Shown here piece by piece: positions 16,986-25,900 of a DNA stretch of 64,000 bases (its first letter is position 1; every line of letters starts with the position of its first letter). The stretch is from the NCBI RefSeq assembly GCF_014490725.1, contig NZ_JACOQL010000001.1:744001-808000 (forward strand). The letters run 5' to 3'. The notes beneath the pieces were generated by a model. That model had not been told where the DNA came from. It did not search any database and saw only the letters and a list, made by a program, of their open reading frames with translations. The translations under genes and the position numbers were made by a program. This DNA comes from Paracoccus amoyensis (GTDB lineage Bacteria; Pseudomonadota; Alphaproteobacteria; Rhodobacterales; Rhodobacteraceae).

Positions 16986-18665
16986 ATGTGCGCTAAAACA
17001 ACGATGGAGGAATTCGAAGCCCTCCTGAACGAAAGCTTCGAAATTGACACCCCCGAAGAGGGTTCGGTTGTCAAAGGCAAGGTCATTGCGATTGAAGCAG
17101 GCCAGGCCATCATCGACGTCGGCTACAAAATGGAAGGCCGCGTTGATCTGAAAGAATTCGCAAATCCCGGTGAAGAAGCCAAACTGGCAGTCGGCGACGA
17201 AGTCGAGGTCTATCTGGACCGCGTCGAGAACGCCCGCGGTGAAGCTTCGATCTCGCGCGAAAAAGCGCGTCGTGAAGAAGCCTGGGATCGTCTGGAAAAA
17301 GCCTATGCTGACGAAGAGCGCGTCGAAGGCGCCATCTTCGGTCGCGTCAAGGGCGGCTTCACGGTTGATCTGGGCGGCGCTGTCGCGTTCCTGCCGGGTT
17401 CGCAAGTGGACGTTCGTCCAGTTCGCGACGCTGGCCCGTTGATGGGTCTGAAGCAGCCATTCCAGATCCTGAAAATGGATCGCCGCCGTGGCAACATCGT
17501 TGTCTCGCGCCGCGCCATTCTGGAAGAAAGCCGCGCCGAACAGCGCGCGGAAGTCATTGCCAACCTGACCGAAGGTCAGACGGTGGACGGCGTTGTCAAG
17601 AACATCACCGAATACGGCGCCTTCGTCGATCTGGGCGGTGTTGACGGTCTGCTGCACGTCACCGACATGGCATGGCGCCGCGTCAACCACCCGTCGGAAA
17701 TCCTGACGATCGGTGAAACCGTCAAAGTTCAGGTCATCAAGATCAACAAAGACAGCCACCGCATCAGCCTGGGCATGAAACAGCTTCAGGCCGATCCGTG
17801 GGATACCGTCGGCGACAAATTCCCGATCGGTTCGGTCCATCAGGGCCGCGTGACCAACATCACCGATTACGGCGCATTCGTTGAGCTGCAAGCCGGTGTC
17901 GAAGGTCTGGTCCACGTTTCGGAAATGAGCTGGACCAAGAAGAACGTCCATCCCGGCAAGATCGTCTCGACCTCGCAGGAAGTCGAAGTCATGGTGCTGG
18001 AAATCGACGAAGCCAAGCGTCGCGTTTCTCTGGGCCTCAAGCAGACGCAGCGCAACCCGTGGGAAGTCTTTGCAGAGACCCATCCATCGGGCACCGTCAT
18101 CGAAGGCGAAGTCAAGAACATCACCGAATTCGGTCTGTTCATCGGCCTCGACGGCGATATCGACGGTATGGTTCACCTGTCGGACATCAGCTGGGATGCC
18201 CGCGGCGAAGACGCCATTCAGGACTACCGCAAGGGCGACATGGTGAAAGCCGTTGTTCAAGACGTGGATGTCGAGAAAGAGCGTATTTCGCTGTCGATCA
18301 AAGCCCTGGAAAACGAGCATATGGCCGAAGCCGTTGACGGCGTGAAGCGTGGCTCGGTTGTGACCGTGGAAATCACCGCGATCGAAGATGGCGGCGTCGA
18401 AGTGGAATACAATGGGGTGAAGTCGTTCATCCGTCGCAGCGATCTGGCCCGCGACCGTCAGGACCAGCGCCCCGAGCGCTTCCAGGTCGGCGACAAGGTT
18501 GATGTGCGCGTCACCAATGTCGACACCAAGACCCGCCGTCTGGGTCTGTCGATCAAGGCACGCGAAATCGCCGAAGAAAAAGAGGCCATCGACCAATACG
18601 GCAGCTCGGATTCGGGCGCGTCGCTGGGCGATATCCTTGGCGCGGCTCTGAACCGCAATAACTGA
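16986..18665 (+). CDS. rpsA: 30S ribosomal protein S1
   Basis: A 559-residue S1 protein, which holds mRNA on the 30S subunit during initiation. Six S1 RNA-binding repeats can be followed, with the repeated core (VKNITEYGAFVDLGGVDGLLH, TNITDYGAFVEL, VKNITEFGLFIGL) and repeated ends (ISLGMKQ, VSLGLKQ, ISLSIKA, LGLSIKA). The length is normal for alphaproteobacteria. The ATG at 16986 (MCAKTTMEEFEALLNESF) fits the family start; the open frame continues upstream to 16611 only by chance through the modA promoter. ihfB follows after a terminator, a common arrangement in proteobacteria. Confidence 0.96.
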   Translation: MCAKTTMEEFEALLNESFEIDTPEEGSVVKGKVIAIEAGQAIIDVGYKMEGRVDLKEFANPGEEAKLAVGDEVEVYLDRVENARGEASISREKARREEAWDRLEKAYADEERVEGAIFGRVKGGFTVDLGGAVAFLPGSQVDVRPVRDAGPLMGLKQPFQILKMDRRRGNIVVSRRAILEESRAEQRAEVIANLTEGQTVDGVVKNITEYGAFVDLGGVDGLLHVTDMAWRRVNHPSEILTIGETVKVQVIKINKDSHRISLGMKQLQADPWDTVGDKFPIGSVHQGRVTNITDYGAFVELQAGVEGLVHVSEMSWTKKNVHPGKIVSTSQEVEVMVLEIDEAKRRVSLGLKQTQRNPWEVFAETHPSGTVIEGEVKNITEFGLFIGLDGDIDGMVHLSDISWDARGEDAIQDYRKGDMVKAVVQDVDVEKERISLSIKALENEHMAEAVDGVKRGSVVTVEITAIEDGGVEVEYNGVKSFIRRSDLARDRQDQRPERFQVGDKVDVRVTNVDTKTRRLGLSIKAREIAEEKEAIDQYGSSDSGASLGDILGAALNRNN

Positions 18666-18691
18666 TTTTTATCAGTTGTCAGAACAGAAAT

Positions 18692-18725
18692 CCGCCCGGC
18701 AAATAGCAGCCGGGCGGGTTTTTTT
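18692..18725 (+). terminator. Intrinsic terminator after rpsA
   Basis: A perfect 9-bp GC stem (CCGCCCGGC at 18692-18700, GCCGGGCGG at 18709-18717), an 8-base loop and seven Ts, 26 bases past the rpsA stop codon. Confidence 0.92.
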
Positions 18726-18885
18726 GTGCGGATTTGGGGACTTGGCTCAAACTCAGATCTTGCGCGGCTGCGGTAAAACTGCAACGCTATGCAACTAATA
18801 CAGTGCCCTGACGTTAACCAAGGGTAATGAACGACGCAACCGACGCAGCTCGTATCGACGCCGTTGCCGTATTGTTGGAGAAGCC

Positions 18886-19170
18886 ATGATCCGCTCTGAA
18901 TTGATCCAGAAAATTTCGGATGAAAATCCGCATCTGTTCCGCCGCGATGTGGAGCGTATCGTGACCACCGTATTTGAAGAGATTATCGATGCGATGGCGC
19001 GCGGCGACAGAGTTGAACTTCGAGGGTTTGGGGCGTTTTCTGTGAAGAAGCGCGATTCTCGCACGGGGCGGAACCCGCGAACTGGCGATTCGGTCGAGGT
19101 TGATGAAAAGCACGTGCCCTTCTTCAAAACGGGAAAGTTGCTGCGTGATCGGTTGAACGGCGAAGCCTGA
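18886..19170 (+). CDS. ihfB: Integration host factor beta subunit
   Basis: A 94-residue DNA-bending protein of the HU/IHF family; it pairs with IHF-alpha encoded elsewhere. The start [26 protein letters not shown] and the DNA-intercalating arm [12 protein letters not shown] with the Pro at its tip are typical, and [13 protein letters not shown] closes the fold. A GGAG site precedes the ATG. IHF bends promoter DNA and supports sigma-54 promoters and recombination. Its location after rpsA matches the arrangement in many proteobacteria. It has about 160 bases of own upstream region after the rpsA terminator, so it may also have its own promoter. Confidence 0.95.
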   Translation: MIRSELIQKISDENPHLFRRDVERIVTTVFEEIIDAMARGDRVELRGFGAFSVKKRDSRTGRNPRTGDSVEVDEKHVPFFKTGKLLRDRLNGEA

Positions 19171-19235
19171 CCAGCTTACAAGGGCCTGAACCCGGCGGCC
19201 GTCATCCCGCCTTACAGAACTACCAAGGAATGCCG

Positions 19236-19661
19236 ATGCGTCTTATCCGTTTGATATTCATTGTGCTGGTTGGACTCTTTTTGATCGCGCTGGCCTTGGC
19301 CAACCGTGAATTGGTGACACTTTCTGTATTTCCAGCGAATTTCGGGACCTTCCTTGGTGGGCAATGGACCATCACCCTACCGTTGTTTCTGGTCATTTTT
19401 GTGGCCTTCGCGCTTGGCATGATCTTTGGCCTTGTCGGGGAGTGGATGCGTGAATCGCATATCCGTCGGCAAGCACGAGAGGAGGCGAACAAGGCGGCGC
19501 TTCTGCAGACCGAGGTTGGCAGCTTGCGCAAGGAACACGCCGCCCCGCGCGATGAAGTTCTTGCGATTGTCGATCAGCCAAGGAAAACGCGATCACCCGA
19601 ACCGATGCCGATTGCGTCGGCCGAACCCGCTCCGGGCACGACATTGCCCTTGCCCCGCTGA
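19236..19661 (+). CDS. LapA-domain (DUF1049) membrane protein
   Basis: A 141-residue inner-membrane protein with two hydrophobic helices (about residues 3-22 and 42-65), separated by NRELVTLSVFPANFG, then a charged region likely to form a coiled coil (IRRQAREEANKAALLQTEV) and a Pro-rich tail. This layout matches LapA/YciS-type proteins, which in E. coli act in lipopolysaccharide assembly control with LapB. The ATG at 19236 is preferred over that at 19230 because AAGGA lies 6 bases before it. It sits between ihfB and trpF with short gaps (4 bases to trpF) and is probably co-transcribed. Confidence 0.8.
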   Translation: MRLIRLIFIVLVGLFLIALALANRELVTLSVFPANFGTFLGGQWTITLPLFLVIFVAFALGMIFGLVGEWMRESHIRRQAREEANKAALLQTEVGSLRKEHAAPRDEVLAIVDQPRKTRSPEPMPIASAEPAPGTTLPLPR

Positions 19662-19665
19662 CACC

Positions 19666-20298
19666 ATGGCTCAGGTAAAGATTTGCGGTCTAAGCGATCC
19701 TGCCAGCATCGAGGCGGCAGTCAAGGCCGGTGCAACCTATCTGGGCTTTGTCTTTTTCCCCAAATCGCCGCGCGCGGTGACGCCTGAACAGGCTGCCGCA
19801 TTGATGGCGGCCGTGCCCGTCGGCATCGCCAAGGTCGGCCTGTTCGTCAACCCAAGCGATGAGCAATTGACCACGACTTTGGCTGTGGCACCTTTGGACG
19901 TGATCCAGTTGCACGGGCAAGAAAGCGTGGATCGGGTTGCGCAGGTCAAGGAATTGACCGGGCTTCCGGTCATGAAAGCCATCGGCATCTCGGGGCCAGA
20001 GGATTTGCCAGCGCTGATAGATTATGGTCTGGTCGCGGATATGCTGTTGGTGGACGCGAAAGCGCCGAAGGACGCGATTTTGCCCGGTGGAAACGGCCTT
20101 GTCTTTGACTGGCGCTTGCTGGTCGGTCGCAAATGGCTGCGCCCATGGTTGCTGGCCGGTGGCCTGACCCCCAGCAACGTCGCCGAGGCAATTCGTCTGA
20201 CCGGTGCGCGGGGCGTGGATGTTTCCTCTGGCGTCGAAAGCGAACCGGGCATCAAGGATGCGAACCTGATCCGCAGCTTTATCAGCGCGGCCAGCTGA
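19666..20298 (+). CDS. trpF: Phosphoribosylanthranilate isomerase
   Basis: A 210-residue TIM-barrel enzyme of tryptophan synthesis that converts phosphoribosylanthranilate to CdRP by an Amadori rearrangement. The catalytic Cys is in the first strand (VKICGLSDP), the general-acid Asp in LLVDAKAP, and the phosphate loops in AGGLTPSNVAEA and GVDVSSGVE(S). FFPKSPR and DVIQLHGQE are further signatures. The ATG at 19666 (MAQVKICGL) is used; the open frame extends upstream through the previous gene but that is not coding. It is followed after 4 bases by a GNAT gene and then trpB. Confidence 0.95.
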   Translation: MAQVKICGLSDPASIEAAVKAGATYLGFVFFPKSPRAVTPEQAAALMAAVPVGIAKVGLFVNPSDEQLTTTLAVAPLDVIQLHGQESVDRVAQVKELTGLPVMKAIGISGPEDLPALIDYGLVADMLLVDAKAPKDAILPGGNGLVFDWRLLVGRKWLRPWLLAGGLTPSNVAEAIRLTGARGVDVSSGVESEPGIKDANLIRSFISAAS

Positions 20299-20302
20299 TC
20301 TT

Positions 20303-20755
20303 ATGCCGGGACTGGTTGTTTTTCGATCCGGCACCCGCGACGACGTGGCAGAGGTCGTTGCGATGTTGGCCGATGATGTCTTGGGGCGTGACCGTGAACG
20401 CGGTGATTTGGACCTGTATCTGCGCGCCTTTGATCAGATGCTGACCGAAGGAGCCAATCACCTGATTGTTGGGGATCTGAATGGTATGGTCGTGGCTTGC
20501 TATCAGATCACCTTCATCTCGGGCTTATCCCTTGGCGGGATGCGCCGTGCGCAGATCGAAGGTGTGCGTGTCGCGACCGAAATGCGCGGTCAGAAACTGG
20601 GTGAAGCGCTGATTGCCGACGCCGAAGCGCGCGCCCGGAATGCCGGATGCAGTATCCTGCAATTCACCACCAGTAAATCGCGGCAAGACGCACATCGCTT
20701 CTACGACAGGCTGGGCTTCACCCCAAGCCATATCGGTTATAAGAAGGCGCTGTAG
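20303..20755 (+). CDS. GNAT family N-acetyltransferase
   Basis: A 150-residue acetyl-CoA-dependent acyltransferase. The acetyl-CoA loop is readable as RVATEMRGQKLGEALIADAE, followed by ARNAGCSILQFTTSKSR and the closing FYDRLGFTPSHIGYK typical of the fold. The acceptor is unknown. It sits between trpF and trpB, 4 bases after trpF and 42 bases before trpB, so it is likely part of the same transcript, though a role in tryptophan metabolism cannot be claimed. Confidence 0.85.
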   Translation: MPGLVVFRSGTRDDVAEVVAMLADDVLGRDRERGDLDLYLRAFDQMLTEGANHLIVGDLNGMVVACYQITFISGLSLGGMRRAQIEGVRVATEMRGQKLGEALIADAEARARNAGCSILQFTTSKSRQDAHRFYDRLGFTPSHIGYKKAL

Positions 20756-20797
20756 GGCCTTTGGCCATAATTCAAGATTCAGCAAAGGGCAGATTCC

Positions 20798-22024
20798 ATG
20801 GCCGACGATCTGGTAAACAGCTATAAGACCGGACCAGATGATCAGGGTCGTTTCGGCATCTATGGCGGCCGCTTCGTCAGCGAAACACTCATGCCGCTGA
20901 TCCTGGACCTCGAAGCCGAGTATGAGCGTGCCAAGACTGATCCCGAATTCTGGGCGCAGATGGATGATCTTTGGACCCATTACGTTGGCCGACCGTCGCC
21001 GCTGTATTACGCGGAACGCCTGACCGAGCGTCTGGGCGGTGCAAAAATCTATATGAAGCGTGACGAGTTGAACCATACCGGTGCGCATAAGATCAATAAC
21101 GTCCTTGGCCAGATCTTGCTGGCGATGCGCATGGGCAAGACTCGGATCATCGCCGAAACCGGAGCAGGGCAGCACGGTGTTGCCACGGCGACAGTCTGCG
21201 CACGCTTTGGTTTGAAATGTGTCGTCTATATGGGCGCGACCGATGTGGAACGTCAGGCACCGAACGTATTTCGCATGCGTCTGCTGGGGGCCGAGGTTGT
21301 GCCAGTCACCAGCGGTCGCGGCACGTTGAAGGATGCGATGAACGATGCGTTGCGGGATTGGGTGACGAATGTCCGCGATACCTTCTATTGCATCGGCACG
21401 GTTGCTGGCCCGCACCCTTATCCTGCGATGGTGCGTGATTTTCAGTCGATCATCGGCAAAGAGGTCAAGGAACAGATCATGCCGCGTGAAGGCCGGCTGC
21501 CCGATACGCTGATTGCGGCGATTGGCGGCGGATCGAACGCGATGGGCCTGTTTTATCCGTTCCTTGATGACAAAGAGGTTCGGATTATCGGGGTTGAGGC
21601 GGGTGGCCACGGCGTAGATGACCGGATGGAACATTGCGCCAGCCTGTCGGGCGGTCGTCCCGGGGTTCTGCATGGCAACCGCACCTATCTGTTGCAGGAT
21701 GCCGACGGCCAGATCCTTGAAGGCCATTCGATCAGCGCGGGTCTGGACTATCCGGGGATCGGCCCTGAACATGCATGGCTGAACGACATTGGGCGGGCCG
21801 AATATGTCAGCATCACCGACAAAGAAGCGCTTGCCGCGTTCCAGCTGTGCTGTCAGACTGAAGGGATCATTCCGGCGCTGGAGCCCAGCCACGCACTGGC
21901 CCATGTGATCAAGATCGCGCCAGATCTGCCCAAAGACCATCTTATCGTGATGAACATGTGCGGTCGGGGCGACAAGGATATTTTCACGGTGGCAAAACAC
22001 CTTGGCGTCGATATTCAGACCTGA
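20798..22024 (+). CDS. trpB: Tryptophan synthase beta chain
   Basis: A 408-residue PLP enzyme that joins indole and serine to make tryptophan. The PLP lysine is in [13 protein letters not shown], the phosphate-binding loop is [10 protein letters not shown], and [33 protein letters not shown] and [13 protein letters not shown] are signatures of the standard TrpB1 type that works with TrpA. trpA is not downstream; the next gene is an unrelated secreted protein, so trpA must be elsewhere or outside the window. Confidence 0.97.
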   Translation: MADDLVNSYKTGPDDQGRFGIYGGRFVSETLMPLILDLEAEYERAKTDPEFWAQMDDLWTHYVGRPSPLYYAERLTERLGGAKIYMKRDELNHTGAHKINNVLGQILLAMRMGKTRIIAETGAGQHGVATATVCARFGLKCVVYMGATDVERQAPNVFRMRLLGAEVVPVTSGRGTLKDAMNDALRDWVTNVRDTFYCIGTVAGPHPYPAMVRDFQSIIGKEVKEQIMPREGRLPDTLIAAIGGGSNAMGLFYPFLDDKEVRIIGVEAGGHGVDDRMEHCASLSGGRPGVLHGNRTYLLQDADGQILEGHSISAGLDYPGIGPEHAWLNDIGRAEYVSITDKEALAAFQLCCQTEGIIPALEPSHALAHVIKIAPDLPKDHLIVMNMCGRGDKDIFTVAKHLGVDIQT

Positions 22025-22056
22025 TCCAGCTTGCGCCTGTAACGTCCCAATTTCGT

Positions 22057-22062
22057 TATAAT
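22057..22062 (+). promoter_or_regulatory. TATAAT -10-like element
   Basis: A perfect TATAAT lies 67 bases upstream of the secreted-protein start. The only -35-like hexamer (TTGCGC at 22031) is 20 bases away, too far for a standard spacer, so this is a weak promoter call. Confidence 0.35.
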
Positions 22063-22090
22063 GTTATCGGTATGGGAACCTGTTTCATGC

Positions 22091-22111
22091 ATTCGGGGTT
22101 GCACCCCGAAT
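22091..22111 (+). promoter_or_regulatory. Leader stem-loop ahead of the secreted-protein gene
   Basis: A perfect 8-bp stem (ATTCGGGG and CCCCGAAT) with loop TTGCA ends 5 bases before a very strong AAGGAGGT ribosome-binding site. No T-run follows, so it is more likely a leader structure that affects stability or translation than a terminator. Confidence 0.5.
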
Positions 22112-22128
22112 GCGTGAAGGAGGTAATC

Positions 22129-22887
22129 ATGCTGAAGAAAAGTCTTAACACTGCGTTGATCGGTGGGAAAGTTCTGGCGCTTGGTGCGCTGATGGGCACC
22201 ACCGCCATCGCACAGACGACCATTGTGGTTGAGGAAAGCGATACCGTTGTTGAAACCCCCGCTGGCAATACCGCCGTGGTCCCGGGAACTGCGGCCACTC
22301 CGGGTGCGCCTGTAGGTGCCGTGGTCGAGGGCGAATACCGCTTGATCGAACAGATCGATAATGACCAGGCCGTAGCCGAAACACTGATCGCGCAAGGGTT
22401 CAGTGACGTGCACATCCTGCGTGAAGGCGCACTGATGACGGTTACAGCGCAACGCAACGGCGTTCCAACCGAACTGGTTTACAGCATCGCCAACGGCAGT
22501 CTTGTGTCGGTCGATGGTGTTGAATTGCGCGAAGAAGGTGACACCAGCAGCGAAAAAGATGCAAATGCGGCAGCTACCTCGACCGATGCTGCGGATGACG
22601 CGACTGATGACGGCACCGACGCGGGCGAAGATTCAGATACCGACGGCGCAACCGATGGGACCGATAGCGACGCTGACAGCGATGGTGATAGCACCGGAAC
22701 CGATGGCACCGACGGATCTGATGGCTCCTCTGACGGCGATAGCGGCTCGGATGGGTCTGGTTCCGACAGCGGTTCGGACAGCGACGGCTCGGACGGCGGC
22801 TCAGACGGGTCTGACGGTGGTGATGGCGGCTCCGACGGCGGTGATGGCGGCTCCGACGGTGGTGATGGCGGCGAAAACAACGGCTGA
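22129..22887 (+). CDS. Secreted protein with PepSY-like domain and Asp/Ser/Gly-rich tail
   Basis: I do not recognise this 252-residue protein as a named family. Residues 1-28 form a signal peptide (hydrophobic GGKVLALGALMGTTAIAQ), then a Thr/Pro/Ala linker. About residues 70-128 form a small alpha/beta unit (EYRLIEQIDNDQAVAETL... SIANGSLVSVDGVEL) that loosely resembles PepSY domains. The last ~120 residues are almost only Asp, Ser, Gly and Thr, extremely acidic and probably disordered; the 3' end is built of 21-base DNA repeats. Such tails bind divalent cations or keep surface proteins soluble; here that is inference. The start is fixed by a perfect AAGGAGGT 4 bases upstream. It follows trpB but has its own leader hairpin and terminator. 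Confidence 0.75.
   Translation: MLKKSLNTALIGGKVLALGALMGTTAIAQTTIVVEESDTVVETPAGNTAVVPGTAATPGAPVGAVVEGEYRLIEQIDNDQAVAETLIAQGFSDVHILREGALMTVTAQRNGVPTELVYSIANGSLVSVDGVELREEGDTSSEKDANAAATSTDAADDATDDGTDAGEDSDTDGATDGTDSDADSDGDSTGTDGTDGSDGSSDGDSGSDGSGSDSGSDSDGSDGGSDGSDGGDGGSDGGDGGSDGGDGGENNG
22813..22872 (+). repeat. 21-base tandem repeat inside the secreted-protein gene
   Basis: About 2.9 copies of a 21-base unit (starts 22813, 22834, 22855; unit begins GACGGYGGTGATGGCGGC) encode DGGDGGS in frame. The copies differ at a single third-codon position, pointing to recent slippage and possible length variation between strains. Confidence 0.85.
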
Positions 22888-22911
22888 CCAACCCTTCCGA
22901 GATCTCAAAAG

Positions 22912-22941
22912 CCGGGCGCTGATTGCGCCCGGTTTTCTTCT
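22912..22941 (+). terminator. Intrinsic terminator after the secreted-protein gene
   Basis: CCGGGCGC (22912-22919), loop TGATT, GCGCCCGG (22925-22932), then TTTTCTTCT. It lies 25 bases after the stop and reaches the stop codon of the convergent DUF4893 gene. Confidence 0.85.
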
Positions 22942-23563
22942 ACCGGGTCAGCAACAAGATGTTGAACTTCGATTCAAGAACGGGATAGGGAAACAGGATA
23001 CGCGCGCGATTGGTGTTGATGACTTGCAGAATGCCAACCTCGGGAACGCGCTGCGGCAGGGATTGTGGGTCCACCGGGTCGGGCAGATCGGCATAGGCTG
23101 GTGGCTGCGGATCGTCATAGATGAATCCCGTTCCCAGATAAACCAACTGGTCGCCGTCGCGGTGAACCGCGCCTTTGGTCCGCTGTGACCCGGTCAGTTT
23201 TTCAAAACTTCCGTCGCTGCCTGCCGAGCACTTAAAGGGCTGATACACGACCGCCCCCAAATTGCCCCCCAATTTCATCATCTGACAGGACCACGTGCCC
23301 GGCAATTCCTGCAAGGCATCTTCCGATGGCATTGGCTGACCCAGCAATGCTGCGGCAACAGCGTTACGATCTGCCTCGGACGCGAACGCCATCATGTCCA
23401 GAAGCGCCGATCCTGCAGCAGCATCGAATTGCGCCAACCGCGCCACGTCATCCATTCGGATAGGCGTGCCGTCGCCCAGTTCCTGCGATTGCGCGGCGAC
23501 GGGCAGGGCGCATGCCAACAGCAACGCCGCCGCCAGTTTAATCTTGGGGATTGACAACAGCAT
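22940..23563 (-). CDS. DUF4893 domain-containing secreted protein
   Basis: A 207-residue protein with a signal peptide (KLAAALLLACALPVAAQSQ). The body matches DUF4893 as I remember it: an early Asp/Ala-rich segment, LPGTWSCQMMKLGG, then FEKLTGSQRTKG and a closing block ARILFPYPVLESKFNILLL. The function is unknown; the predicted location is periplasmic. The ATG at 23563 lies inside the upstream DUF2237 gene (26-base overlap), so the two are translationally linked. Confidence 0.75.
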   Translation of the reverse strand: MLLSIPKIKLAAALLLACALPVAAQSQELGDGTPIRMDDVARLAQFDAAAGSALLDMMAFASEADRNAVAAALLGQPMPSEDALQELPGTWSCQMMKLGGNLGAVVYQPFKCSAGSDGSFEKLTGSQRTKGAVHRDGDQLVYLGTGFIYDDPQPPAYADLPDPVDPQSLPQRVPEVGILQVINTNRARILFPYPVLESKFNILLLTR

Positions 23564-23915
23564 GGGTACGCAAAAGCTCCAACGGGATAATGTCCAGGGC
23601 ACGGGCATGTGTCGCCTCCAGCACAACTTGCGGTGCCGCAAATTCCTGTGCCGCCTGCATGAAACGCCCTGCGCAAAGGCACCAGCGATCACCGGGTTTC
23701 AGGCCCGCAAATCGAAACTCCGGTCGAGGTGTGGAAAGATCATTGCCCAGATACTTGGACATTGCCAGAAATTCGGCGGTCACAACGACGCAGACCGTAT
23801 GGCTGCCCTGATCCTCTGGCCCCGTGTCGCAGCAACCGTTTCGATAGAACCCGGTCAAGGGATTGCCCGAGCATGTCTGCAATTTGGTTCCGATCACATT
23901 CACGGATGGCTCCAT
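23538..23915 (-). CDS. DUF2237 family protein
   Basis: A 125-residue protein with the Cys-rich DUF2237 pattern: NVIGTKLQTCS, LTGFYRNGCCDTGPEDQGSH, GNDLSTPRPEF, GLKPGDRWCLCAGR, VVLEATHARAL and IIPLELL. The conserved Cys and His residues suggest metal or redox chemistry, but no function is established. No signal peptide is visible. It overlaps the DUF4893 gene by 26 bases and lies 36 bases downstream of the DUF2332 gene, forming a run of uncharacterised genes behind pth. Confidence 0.85.
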   Translation of the reverse strand: MEPSVNVIGTKLQTCSGNPLTGFYRNGCCDTGPEDQGSHTVCVVVTAEFLAMSKYLGNDLSTPRPEFRFAGLKPGDRWCLCAGRFMQAAQEFAAPQVVLEATHARALDIIPLELLRTHAVVNPQD

Positions 23916-23951
23916 GTTTCGATCCTCCTCGCCTCTATGAAAAGATTACAA

Positions 23952-25028
23952 TCACTTCGGCGAATGACCAAGTGCCAAGAGGTTCACATCTTGTGGCGGT
24001 ATTTCCTTGGGCTGCCACGTGATCCAGCGACCATGAAAATCCGCGCGACCCAAAATCCATGCACGTTCAGCGCCATCCCAAAGTCGCAAGGACAGACGAG
24101 CGCCGTCACCACCATCGGATTCCATCGAAAAATGGATCAACGGCGCACCGCGCGATGCAGCACGACCTGCGTTTTGCAATGCGGCCTCGCAGGTGGTCAG
24201 GGTGTCGCGCGGAAAATACTGCGCGGCTATCGTATGAAAGACGAAGGTTGTTTGGCCCAAGGTGGCATGATCCAGTTGCGCCTTAAGCCACGCACCAGCA
24301 TCCCCCTGATCCACAGTGGTCGGGTGTTGCTGCGCAAGTGTCAGCGCCGCGTCCAATCGCGCCAACCGATCTTTCTGATCTGGCCAGCAATAACTGCGCA
24401 AACGAAGCGCGTGCGTCACGGGGTTCAGCGGATTCAGGTCGATACCACGGGCCGTGGCGACTGACAGATCGGCCAGGGGGATTTCCCCCGACCACTTTGG
24501 TCGCAGAATAACGCCGTCATGTTCTTCTGGATATTTGTTGTCTATATCGATGTCACATCTATGAAAATTCAGGTTCAAACCGGCCGAAGACCCAAGTTCC
24601 AGCGCACGCATGGGCAGCGTCGTGAATTGCTGAATAAATCGGGCAGCGGCAATGATTGCGGCAGACCTGGCAACCTCGTTGGTTTGCGGCGGGCTTTGCA
24701 GCCATTCATGAAGAAAGCAACGATGCCGCTGAATCGCGTCGATCAACAAGGCGGGTCCGATCTCGCGATTGGTGTAAGCCCGCACCAGATCTGGCGAAAG
24801 CCCCGTCAGAACCAGCGCGTGTAATCCACCGCACAGACGCAACGGCACCGAGTCGGCCTTTCCCGAGGGATCGCCCCGCCAGCCCAGAACCTGTTCGGCA
24901 ACCGGGCCTTGATCTGGCTGTAAAACCCTGGCCAGCATATCGCATATCCCGGCGGTAAAGTCCGATCCCAGCATACGGCAGGCGGTGGCCTGATCGCGGA
25001 AAGCACGACGGACTGCGGCCTCGGTCAT
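23952..25028 (-). CDS. DUF2332 family protein
   Basis: A 358-residue cytoplasmic protein matching DUF2332, an uncharacterised family. Visible blocks are [12 protein letters not shown] near the N-terminus, the segment [19 protein letters not shown], which resembles an S-adenosylmethionine-binding glycine loop, [24 protein letters not shown], and a His-rich [13 protein letters not shown] methyltransferase-like fold is plausible but unproven. Its ATG overlaps the pth stop codon (ATGA at 25025-25028), so it is translated together with peptidyl-tRNA hydrolase. Confidence 0.82.
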   Translation of the reverse strand: MTEAAVRRAFRDQATACRMLGSDFTAGICDMLARVLQPDQGPVAEQVLGWRGDPSGKADSVPLRLCGGLHALVLTGLSPDLVRAYTNREIGPALLIDAIQRHRCFLHEWLQSPPQTNEVARSAAIIAAARFIQQFTTLPMRALELGSSAGLNLNFHRCDIDIDNKYPEEHDGVILRPKWSGEIPLADLSVATARGIDLNPLNPVTHALRLRSYCWPDQKDRLARLDAALTLAQQHPTTVDQGDAGAWLKAQLDHATLGQTTFVFHTIAAQYFPRDTLTTCEAALQNAGRAASRGAPLIHFSMESDGGDGARLSLRLWDGAERAWILGRADFHGRWITWQPKEIPPQDVNLLALGHSPK

Positions 25029-25735
25029 TTGAAGCGCTGCGTCAGGCTTCGCAGTTTGTCGGCGAAGCTTTGCGGAGTATCTTCGGGGGCTGCTTCGGAT
25101 GGTTTTGGGGCCGGTTTGACCTCTGGGGATAAACGCTTGCCCTGTGGCTCGGTGCCTGTGTTGCGGGGCGGAACGGTCCGCGCGGCGACCGCATTCTGGA
25201 ACCGACCGCCATCGCCTGAGGCCAGATAGGCCGCGCCATCGGAAACGCCGCGCATCAGATCGTCAAGCCAGTCCTGATCCGCCTTGGCAAAGTCAGACAG
25301 CACGTAACCCGCAACGCGATCCTTATGGCCCGGATGCCCGATGCCCAACCGCACCCGTTCGTAATCGGCACCGATGTGCTGATGGATCGAACGCAGACCA
25401 TTATGTCCAGCATGACCGCCCCCGGTTTTGACACGGCACTTGCCGGGCGCCAGATCCAGTTCGTCATGCAGCACGATAACATCCGCCGGGGTCAACTTAA
25501 GATAGCGCATGGCTTCGCCCACTGATTGCCCAGACAGGTTCATGAAAGTCGAAGGTTTCAGCAGCATCACCCGTTCAGTGCCCAGACGCCCTTCGGATGA
25601 CAGTCCCTGAAAACGCGTTTTCCACGGTGTGAAACCGTGATCGGCGGCAATGCGATCCAGCGCCATAAACCCGATATTATGGCGATTGGCGGCATATTTC
25701 GCGCCCGGATTACCCAAGCCGACGATCAGTTTCAT
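25025..25735 (-). CDS. pth: Peptidyl-tRNA hydrolase
   Basis: A 236-residue enzyme that frees tRNA from peptidyl-tRNA dropped by stalled ribosomes. The catalytic His is in ANRHNIGF, the Asp in [31 protein letters not shown] and [13 protein letters not shown] are signatures. The catalytic domain ends near residue 185; a Pro/Glu/Lys-rich tail of about 45 residues ending in a basic helix ([12 protein letters not shown]) is additional. The ATG at 25735 starts MKLIVGLG, the family start. It heads a minus-strand run with three DUF genes and is divergent from clpP. Confidence 0.96.
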   Translation of the reverse strand: MKLIVGLGNPGAKYAANRHNIGFMALDRIAADHGFTPWKTRFQGLSSEGRLGTERVMLLKPSTFMNLSGQSVGEAMRYLKLTPADVIVLHDELDLAPGKCRVKTGGGHAGHNGLRSIHQHIGADYERVRLGIGHPGHKDRVAGYVLSDFAKADQDWLDDLMRGVSDGAAYLASGDGGRFQNAVAARTVPPRNTGTEPQGKRLSPEVKPAPKPSEAAPEDTPQSFADKLRSLTQRFK

Positions 25736-25778
25736 CTGCGCACCCTTTCTTAAATTCCGACCTGCGAGCGGCGATTTG

Positions 25779-25797
25779 CACCGCATCCCTTGCGGTG
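25779..25797. repeat. Inverted repeat between pth and clpP
   Basis: CACCGCA and TGCGGTG around TCCCT, in the divergent pth-clpP region. The same heptamers form the stem between clpP and clpX (26585-26610). No T-run follows on either side. Confidence 0.45.
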
Positions 25798-25900
25798 GAC
25801 CTTGCCCGTTACTAAGACTCTGTCAACCTTTCGCGAATATCAGTTGGGATCAATGCCCGGTCGAATCGCGGGGACAGGGAATAACAGGCAAGGACTGAAG

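Noticed and set aside
16854-18596. A 580-codon minus-strand frame opposite rpsA
   Set aside because: It mirrors the repeated S1 domains and has no motif or ribosome-binding site.
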